64,000 nt of DNA, from NCBI GenBank assembly GCA_963682055.1, contig OY821741.1:16979211-17043210 (forward strand), given 5' to 3'. The notes beneath the pieces were generated by a model. It was not told where the DNA came from. It saw only the letters and a list, made by a program, of their open reading frames with translations, and did not search any database. The stretch comes from Primula veris (Eukaryota; Streptophyta; Magnoliopsida; Ericales; Primulaceae). The position numbers were made by a program, and so were the translations under genes. Every line of letters starts with the position of its first letter. Position 1 is the stretch's first letter. Positions 56,402-64,000 of this stretch are shown piece by piece.

Positions 56402-56567
56402 CAGGGGCGGAGCTAAGGGGCTGGCAGTGGCTATAGCCCCATATATTTTTAAAAAATATTTTTTTTATAGTACAACAAAAACTAATAATTTTTTTAGCTA
56501 TTTAGCCTCTCACATAATGAAATTTTAAAATTCAGTCCCTCATATACTGATTCTGGCTCCGCCACTG
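56402..56567. mobile_element. hAT-type MITE, 166 bp (unit 2 copy)
   Basis: Same element, ends and AATACAAT duplication (56394-56401, 56568-56575) as at 36608-36773. Confidence 0.92.
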
Positions 56568-57732
56568 AATACAATCCCTAAACATATGTGCACGTATGGG
56601 ATAACTTAACACATAAAAAAGTTGTATGATTATATGAGACATGTTCACATACAAACAAATGCATATATGTATATAGAAAGGCAGTTAAATTGATTTAGAG
56701 AACAACTGATTAGTAAAGTTTATCTATGGGTTCGAAATTAAAACCATGAGGACCAATGGATATTATTTTAAAAGAATATGAACTTACAGTGTAGATAGCT
56801 AATTCAGAAACACTAGCCTGCATGCTACTGTAGTACTACTCTGGAGAAGCATGAGACTAGTACTAGAAGACAAAATAATAATACATACATACATGCTAGT
56901 AATTTCAAAATGATTCATTTATCTCATATTTATATATCTTCATTTCCCTGTAATAATAGTGAGTAATTATAACATTAAATTATTTTTACATAATTCACAT
57001 GTTGCGTATCCTTAAGGTAACTTACCATTAAATTAACTTAAGAATAAAATCCGAGGAGTTTGCATCCACACTAAATGCAAGGACGAAACCGGTTTTATGC
57101 AAGTGTTTCTTCCTATTTGAAGCCCGATCAACCCGACACCCGGCCAAACCCACCCCGAAATAATCCCGATCATGAGTACTATCTAGAGGCGGATGGTTAA
57201 TATGACCGTGGATTGTCACGGTAACACCACAATTTATAATAATGTGAATTTTTGTTCAATGCTTTTGAGAATAATTTGTAAATAGAGTATTTTAGCAACC
57301 ACTTAAACTTCGTTTTCGGCAACTTTTCAAATTGATATATGGTTTTTTAATTACATACTAATACATTTCCTATAGATACTATATAAAAAAGTAATGAATA
57401 TAAAACAATATCTAAGCCTTGTTATCTAAATTAGTCAAATTACAAGTCGAGTCATTGTTATGAAAAGATGTCAAATTACCAGTATTACCAATTAGTCTAA
57501 TTTAGTCAAATTGGTCAAAACATGTAGTACATCCAACTACCATACTTTAGTTAAAAATGATATCAAATTAACTACCATCGATACCAATTTAGGTACTAAA
57601 CTTATTTCTTTTTGAAAATCAGACTTTTCTGGTCAAATTAATCTCATAATCGTGTCACATGTTGGCCCAAGTGATTCTTTCCTACCGACTCATCTAAACT
57701 CATTTCATCCATATAATTACAAGTAAAATGAG

Positions 57733-57880
57733 GTGAATTGTCCTCCAGAGAAGTTTTGGCAAAGTATTAGGGACTCTTCCACTCTTTTCGCCAAGGCTTA
57801 ATTTGCGTACAAAAGCATCGAGGTCCTCGAGGGTGATGGCAAGTCTGTTGGCTCCGTTTGCCTGGTTAACTTTGCTGATG
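57733..57880 (+). pseudogene. MLP / Bet v 1-like exon 1 remnant (unit 2)
   Basis: Same exon fossil as 37939-38086. Here the stretch reads YKSIEVLEGDGKSVGSV, closer to the family form than the unit 1 SITV. The internal TAA is shared, so the gene was dead before the segmental duplication. The splice donor has been lost (GATG|GAAGTA instead of GATG|GTAAGT). Confidence 0.8.
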
Positions 57881-58139
57881 GAAGTAATACTTGAGAGTTT
57901 TATGTTAATGACCATAATATAAAAAGAAGATTATATTGCTAACAATGATTTTATTGAACACGAGATATTACTAAGGGTGCAACCATGCAGACTCCTACAG
58001 AATAGAAACCCTACTGAATTTCAGTTCACGTGTCATAAACCCACTTGATCATGCGATGGCATATTGGATTGATGTAAATATGTAGATGACTAGGTTATTT
58101 AAATTTTGGAAGTTAATTATTTTTCCTATTTACTGAAGT

Positions 58140-58556
58140 TTCTGGCATGATTCCACCAGCTGGCACTAATGACATTCTTCGTCTTTTCAAAGACCAAAGC
58201 GTGATCACCAAAAAATCAATTGAAATAAGCACGTGTTATGTCACTTCATCGAGAAAATGTAAGGATATGCTGTCTTCGGTGTTAGAAAGCCGTAAGCACT
58301 GTTTTAACCATTTCTAAAAGGTAGACTCCAAAAAAAAAAGGAGTCGTTTTCAGGAGGTGTTGCCGCTGCATCTGAACGGAGTTTGTCTACCCTGTCGTTG
58401 GTTTTGATAAGAAGATGCACTTTCTGCTCTTGGGGCTGAGAGAGAGATTCTCCTTGCGGATTCTAGGGACCTTCTGAGTAGTTATTACACTGATATTCCA
58501 TGTAAGGCCTCGGCTGATGGATGTGGCAATTGCACCGTCTTCGGTCCTTTATAGTA
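58140..58556 (+). pseudogene. unidentified coding-like remnant (unit 2)
   Basis: Copy of 38340-38756 with small changes; same broken frames and final stop. Confidence 0.35.
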
Positions 58557-59131
58557 TTGCATTTGCTGACCAAGACAATGATGGTTTGGCATCATCGGCA
58601 CTTGGTACATGGTACATTTGGGTTTGTACTTGCTCCCCAACCTGAGCACCTGGTTGGGCAGTAGAGGCTGAGGTTGTAAGTGCGTGAGGTTGGGCCGACA
58701 GAGGAGTGGCGGCAGAAGAGTTGCGTTTTTCGTATTGATTTAATTTTGTGTCGGTAAAGAACGCCACATGTTTGTCTATTAGACCTTTCATGGCGGTGGC
58801 AGAGTTGGATCATCTAGGGCGTAACGAGGGCCAGCTGAATTATAATCTTTGCTTGCCATGTTTGACGTCACCTGTCATAAAAAATAAATGACATAAAATA
58901 AAGGAAAGACACCGTAATTTGCATATTTTATTTACTTTTGGGGTATACACCAACCCAAAAACTATATAATTGCCAAAAATCCAATTGATTGAACACGGGT
59001 GCTACTAGATTCTTTTATCTGTGTTAGTGGTACCAAACGTGAAACGTCAGGTATTAATATTCATCACATTCCTATTTAACAGAAAATGAAAGGTTGTAAG
59101 GATTAAGGCAGTTAGTTTCCGGAGAAATAAC

Positions 59132-59491
59132 CATTGTTTTAAAAAGCGCGCTATAGTTCGCAAAATAGCGTTTTTATGATAAACCGCTATTTGGATGGAA
59201 AAACGCTAAATTCGCGCTATAGGGATGCTATAGCGTAAATAGCGCGCTATAGTGGAAACAAAGTAAATGCTCTGACATCTCAACTACAATCATTTTGTGA
59301 TTATTAGTTACAACTTTATATATATATTTAGTTAGTTTTTATTAGATGTTCTGAGTTTAATGCTATATTTATATGTATTTAGGCAAAAAAAATAAAGTAC
59401 ACCGCAAAGCGCTATGTAGCAACGCTATTTGAGCTTTTAGCGTTTCTCTCGAAAAAACGCTACGCTAGCGATAACGCTATTTAAAACATTG
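59132..59491. mobile_element. non-autonomous hAT-type element, 360 bp (unit 2 only)
   Basis: TIRs CATTGTTTTAAAAAGCG and, on the minus strand, CAATGTTTTAAATAGCG; 8-bp duplication GAAATAAC (59124-59131, 59492-59499). The corresponding site in unit 1 (39327-39334) is empty. It shares the TTTTAAA..AGCGCTA terminal design with the element at 1157-1655 but lacks its tRNA-like core. No coding capacity. Confidence 0.95.
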
Positions 59492-59686
59492 GAAATAACA
59501 GAAAACAAGGTAAAAACCAGATATGTATCATGCTCTAGTAAGCTCATATCAATAACAATTGTCTGTTTGTTTCCTATGTAGAAGTAGATATCTAGGTCAG
59601 TAACACCAACTGTTACGCAACACGTTGTTGAGGTTGGTCAGAACCATGCATTATTTGTATTATTTTACCCAACAGGTTTGGGTTGA

Positions 59687-60870
59687 ATATAAAAAAATAA
59701 TAGAAAACTCCCTCCGTTAAAAAATGGCTATACTCCTCAGAATACAAATACTATCCTGGAAACATTTATGGCATCGTTACATAAATTCAGGATCCTTGTA
59801 TGTGAGGGGCCGAATACCGTGTGGAAGTTCTATTTTTATTATTATGCAGGATGCTGAATGCTGAATGGCTAAAATCATTTCACGTTCCTAGAAAATACAC
59901 GTTTAAAAATGGGGTTTCACTTAATATGGAGATGTTGTAGCCCCTCCCAGCTTTATGCACCCCCTATAAGTCTAATCCAGTTATCCAGGTTTCTCCCCTA
60001 CAAGATTAAAGTTGTCTTCATAAATAACACAACACGTTAAATTAGTTGCCTTCAATTTCTAGGTTATTCCCAAATTCAAAAGGATTAGCTCAAATCCAAA
60101 TTGATAAACCAAGGCCCAGTTTCATACAGTATAATTTACTGTGGGACCCATTTTAAACCCCGCTAATATATGCTACACGGGGTAGAAACTATTGATAATA
60201 GACTTTGGGCTTTTAAAAAGGCTATAACTAATAACGAGTAGATGCTGTTATTAGTTATTCTCCTCCTCATAGTACAGACACTAATTACTTGTAAAATTTA
60301 CTGTCACTTTACTATCTTGCAAACAAACATGATCTTTGTACATAAAAATTCAGAAAACAGGATCTTTGCATATAAAGGGAATCACATGTGGAATTATTAT
60401 TATTATTATTATTATCTATGAGTGGTGTTCAATAAGGTTTCTTTTTCTTTTTTGATATACACGGTAAACAAAAAGTTCATCTCTACCGCCATCTGAGCCT
60501 AACTTATATTCTATGCCGTAACATAGATTAACAGCACAAACAATAAATAAGGGTTGCAATACGTGAATAATAATCAAAGAGATTCAACCTGGTATTGCAA
60601 GGGGGAGTAAACTCGGAAAACAACCAATGACAATTGATTTTAATACGCTACATACAAAAACAACCATAGATCAGGGAGTAATACAGTAAAAAAAACATAA
60701 GAAACCTGCAAAATAAAATAAAAACTTACACACGCACTGAAAAATCAAGAGACTAGCATAAAATATACCTGTTACAGTAATAGTCATATTCTATGCCGTA
60801 ACATGGATTAATAGCACACAAAATAAATAAGGGTTGCAATATGTGAGTAATAATAAAAATGATTAAACCG
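59687..60870. other. segment present in unit 2 but absent from unit 1
   Basis: Unit 1 goes from ACCCAACAGG to a short GATCTTTGTA repeat and then to AATGTGAAGTAAACAAGG in about 60 bp. Unit 2 has about 1.2 kb between these landmarks, including an internal ~280-bp tandem duplication (words near 60506 recur near 60786) and an (ATT)n run at 60398-60415. No TIR or target duplication was found, so deletion from unit 1 is as likely as insertion. Confidence 0.6.
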
Positions 60871-63230
60871 GCATTGGAATGTGAAGTAAACAAGGAGAAT
60901 AACCATTGACAACTGGTTTTTATACACTACATACAAAAACAACCATAGACCAGGGAGTAAAACAGAATAAAAGCATACACTTGCGACTAAAATAGAGAAC
61001 GAATTATAGACTGGCTACTAAAATAAGAAAAACGTGATTACTATAGAGGGTCAAGTATATAAAATGATAGAAAAGTGGAACTTTTTGTAAGAAAAACCGT
61101 AGTCATTGAGTACAGAAATCTATCATTGTTTTCAATTTGGTCCACTAATTGTAGTAATAATGTTACTGTACTCGTAGCTATTTTCTGTGGTTGATGTACA
61201 AAATGCAATTCTGTGACATGTCAGTTAGAAAGCCAAAATGCTATTAAACAACATTGCAATAAAATCATCACTCAACATGTCTGATTAGAACTTGGCAGGT
61301 ATGGAAATAGATACTTGAAGTTGGACGGTAATGTATTGATGTGTGTGTGAACCTACAGGAAATAAGCAGTTTATAATACATACCTTATAAGGTACTTGTG
61401 AGAAACAGACTTGAATATTAAAAAAGTAAGCAAATTTTGCCCCAGTTTTGTTAATCATATTAGCTCAACAAAATGTACAGATAAGTAGATATATATATAT
61501 ATATATATTCATTCGCGTAAACTATTCGAGTAAATACTATCCAACAGACGTATCATGTAGCCAAAAGGGTACTTGTAGAGACATGTGTATTTGTGACTAT
61601 ATTGACAAAATTTTGTAAATATTAACGCATATACTTCTATATGTATATAAGGGAAATACTACAGCGACTATGAGTATAGAGTTTCCGTAAACTATGTTCA
61701 ATTACAGATTAATTACATAGTCGCTCCAAAGTTTCTAGCTAACTACAACGTAATCCTACAAGTTCTGGATAGTAGTCCTAAAGTTTCTGAAATATGACAC
61801 TAGTATTGGTCCGGCAGATTCATGTCTTAACTATAGAAGTTTTAAATCGTTTTAAATTGACATACATGGTTAACAATCGGCATTTTTCAACAAAATGAAC
61901 CCTTTAACAGCTGATATACATCACAAACATGATATATCCGATTCTATTCTTTATTAACATGCATTTCTATGTTCAATTAAAACTAAAAATGCGTACCGTA
62001 CTATAGGAATATGTGAGGAATTGTCGAATCACGAACTAAAACTCAATAACCGATGGATGGTAGAACTATGAATAAACCGCGTATGAAAGAAATGGTTCCC
62101 ATGCACCCTTGATTATGTTTTACTGTTTACATTTACCTATTAAAAAGGCTCAAGTTCACTTACTGGTTATAAAAGTTCTAACCCTTCACACTTCGCTTTT
62201 ATAAACATCTACAATAATTAGTAAAACCACCAAAAAACATAAGTTTTCCCACCCTCGTCAATAAGTAAACTTCATATTTAATTTCATGCAATCATTAGCT
62301 CACTTTCAAATTACACACTGAAACTAAAATGAAAACATCTAGAAATTTAACAGCTACATCAAGCTTGAATTTTCATCATGCTCTAAACACACTTTATTAT
62401 GATCCCCACACTCCTGTCTACGCTCCCGCTTGTGTCCGTACATTTTAACTTCTTTCTAAACTCGAACTATTCTTTTTCATCTGTTTTCTTCCAAAACTAG
62501 CTAGGTGCCATTCGTTATCTGGCCGAATGGTTTTCACCATACTCCTCCGTGACTAGAATGACATCCCAGGTAGTGAAGGTTTTCAACAAATGAAAAAAAA
62601 TAGATCGAGTTTAGAAAGAAGTTTAGAAAAAAAGGACAGAAGCAGAAGCGTGGGCGGAAGCGAAGGGATCAGTGAGGAATGGTCGTCCGAAGCGGCTGGA
62701 GAAATTGAATTTTGTTTTATATATTTTTAATGTTTTTCATGTAGATAACATGTAAAATATAGAAGATAACATTTTTTTCACCACGTTTGTAAAAGAAATT
62801 CCAATTAGTCACAACTTATCGTCTTGGTTAAAAGTTTAATTCTTCAAAAAAGAATATGAGAAGTAGTAGGAGAAGGGAGCTAAAAACTGACAAAACAGAA
62901 ACCAAATTGGAGAAAATAACAACAAACGATCATATTCATAAGGAGTCGTATAACAACATTGCTCGTGAAAGGGGTCTTTTGCTAGGTAAACTCAAAACTT
63001 AAAGAAAACGAAGCTCAAATCCTATAGAAGGTTAATCTTGTGAAACTTTGCAAATGTTCATAATTTTCAACAAAAACGTTTCCATGTCTATAACCGAAGT
63101 ATTTTCAACATGGAACTAAACCCTAAACCCCAAACCAACAAATCCAGAACAGTAAAAAAATAAGTACTAAAGTTAATATGACACATATAATGCAATCAAG
63201 AGATGCAAAAACGGAAACAGTTATGGTTAC
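60871..63230. other. non-coding duplicated DNA
   Basis: Collinear with 39.55-41.89 kb. A (TA)n run lies at 61488-61508. Nothing coding recognised. Confidence 0.5.
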
Positions 63231-63452
63231 CTCTTGCTACTGACAATACATCAGTTTGAGGGAGATTCATCCCAGCTGCAGCGTCCATGCCCACCATAGA
63301 GGGTCTCATCATACTACTATTTGCAAAACCTGGCATGGCAAACCAGCTGGAGGCCCATACACATTATGCTAGCCTTGTACCGGTCCAGAGTTGCTCCCAC
63401 TAGCAAATCCAGGTGTGGCATTCTGAACCGAAACACCGCTAAACCTCATTAC
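63231..63452 (-). pseudogene. exon-like remnant, Met/Gly/Ser-rich, unidentified (unit 2)
   Basis: Copy of 41890-42113. The donor AGAG|GTAACC is kept. The acceptor side reads ATATCAG|GTAATG. A TAG interrupts the first block (VQG*HNVYG) where unit 1 has Leu, while the second block (MRPSMVGMDAAAGMNLPQTD) runs on to VLSVARG. Both copies therefore carry different damage. Confidence 0.45.
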
Positions 63453-64000
63453 CTGATATTAGAGGGAAAACTAATTAATAAAGAGCAGGAGGTGAACCAT
63501 ATTGGGAGACAAAAGGGAGAGAACGAGAGGATTAAGTGAAGTTTATGATCAAATAATGGCGAACCTACAGTGAGCACTTTGCAAAATAATGGAACTAAAT
63601 GAACTTTTCTGCAATTCCATAAGATTCTCAACAATATATTTATCCTCCTCCTTTAAATGAAGAGGGCATCCAAGAAATGAAGCCCATTTTATCTATCAAC
63701 ATCATTTCTGTACTCCTGATCTTTCTACCCTTGATCAACTTCAGTTGTGAGACGAGTTAAATTCCCCAGAAACGTATTTTTATCTCCGTTTAAACTTCAG
63801 TCGTGAGACGAGTTAACTTCCCCAGAAACGTATTTTGATCTCCTGTTTAAACCTCAAAAAGAGCAGGTAGTGAACCATATTGGGAGACAAAAGGCAGAGA
63901 ATGAGAGGATTAAGTGAAGTTTGTGATCAAATGAAAACGGATATTAAGTTCTGACCAGTAGAGCACTTACGTTCCAGCATAACTTCAGAGAGATAGGACG

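Larger units (their letters stand above)
43797..64000. repeat. segmental duplication, unit 2 (truncated by window end)
   Basis: This is a direct-orientation copy of unit 1. It contains at least two large internal losses, a short one inside the hAT element at about 44738 and a long one joining 44896 to copia gag. It also has a rearranged junction at 46367-46373 and unit-specific insertions (50978-55739, 59132-59491). At the window end the sequence still matches unit 1 at about 42.68 kb, so the unit continues. Confidence 0.85.

Noticed and set aside
59705..59760. ACTCCCTCCGT word suggesting a Stowaway MITE
   Set aside because: No matching inverted end and no TA duplication were found nearby.

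Overview
The window is plant nuclear DNA, most likely from a dicot: it is AT-rich, almost free of intact genes, and packed with nested plant transposable elements (Ty1/copia, Ty3/gypsy Tat-like, hAT, Mutator-like). It also holds an exon remnant of a plant-specific major-latex-protein/Bet v 1 gene. I cannot name the species. There is no bacterial-style gene organisation, CRISPR array or complete RNA gene.

Layout. 1-6.3 kb: a hAT miniature element (1157-1655) beside a decayed Tat-like gypsy element on the minus strand, followed by a second gypsy integrase scrap near 6.4-6.6 kb. 6.6-13.4 kb: AT-rich intergenic DNA with short tandem repeats and one copy of a ~150-bp satellite. 13.4-43.8 kb and 43.8-64.0 kb: two copies of a large tandem segmental duplication (the second runs off the window), with copy-specific insertions and deletions.

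Unit 1 holds a hAT element (14339-22014) split by a 7-kb copia (14568-21580), a satellite array, and an unrecognised 276-codon reading frame (24354-25184). A 3.46-kb tandem duplication follows; its second copy of that reading frame is split by a Tork/TNT1-like copia (28186-32584). Next come a 1.7-kb Mutator-like foldback (34434-36118), a 166-bp hAT MITE, an MLP exon fossil and two possible exons of an unrecognised gene. Unit 2 has suffered internal deletions, carries two more copies of the copia-plus-reading-frame block, and has gained a 4.8-kb copia (50978-55739) and a 360-bp hAT element (59132-59491).

The two units serve as each other's pre-insertion controls. The empty target of the foldback is at 55914-55922, that of the 4.8-kb copia at 34252-34256, and that of the 360-bp hAT at 39327-39334. 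Insertion ends and target-site duplications (9, 5 and 8 bp) can therefore be read to the base, and the relative order of several events inferred.

No element looks autonomous: every retrotransposon coding region has stops, frameshifts or truncations. The two most open questions are the repeated unrecognised reading frame and the tRNA-like (Pol III box A/B) modules inside the foldback arms. I did not find a convincing new multi-gene system.
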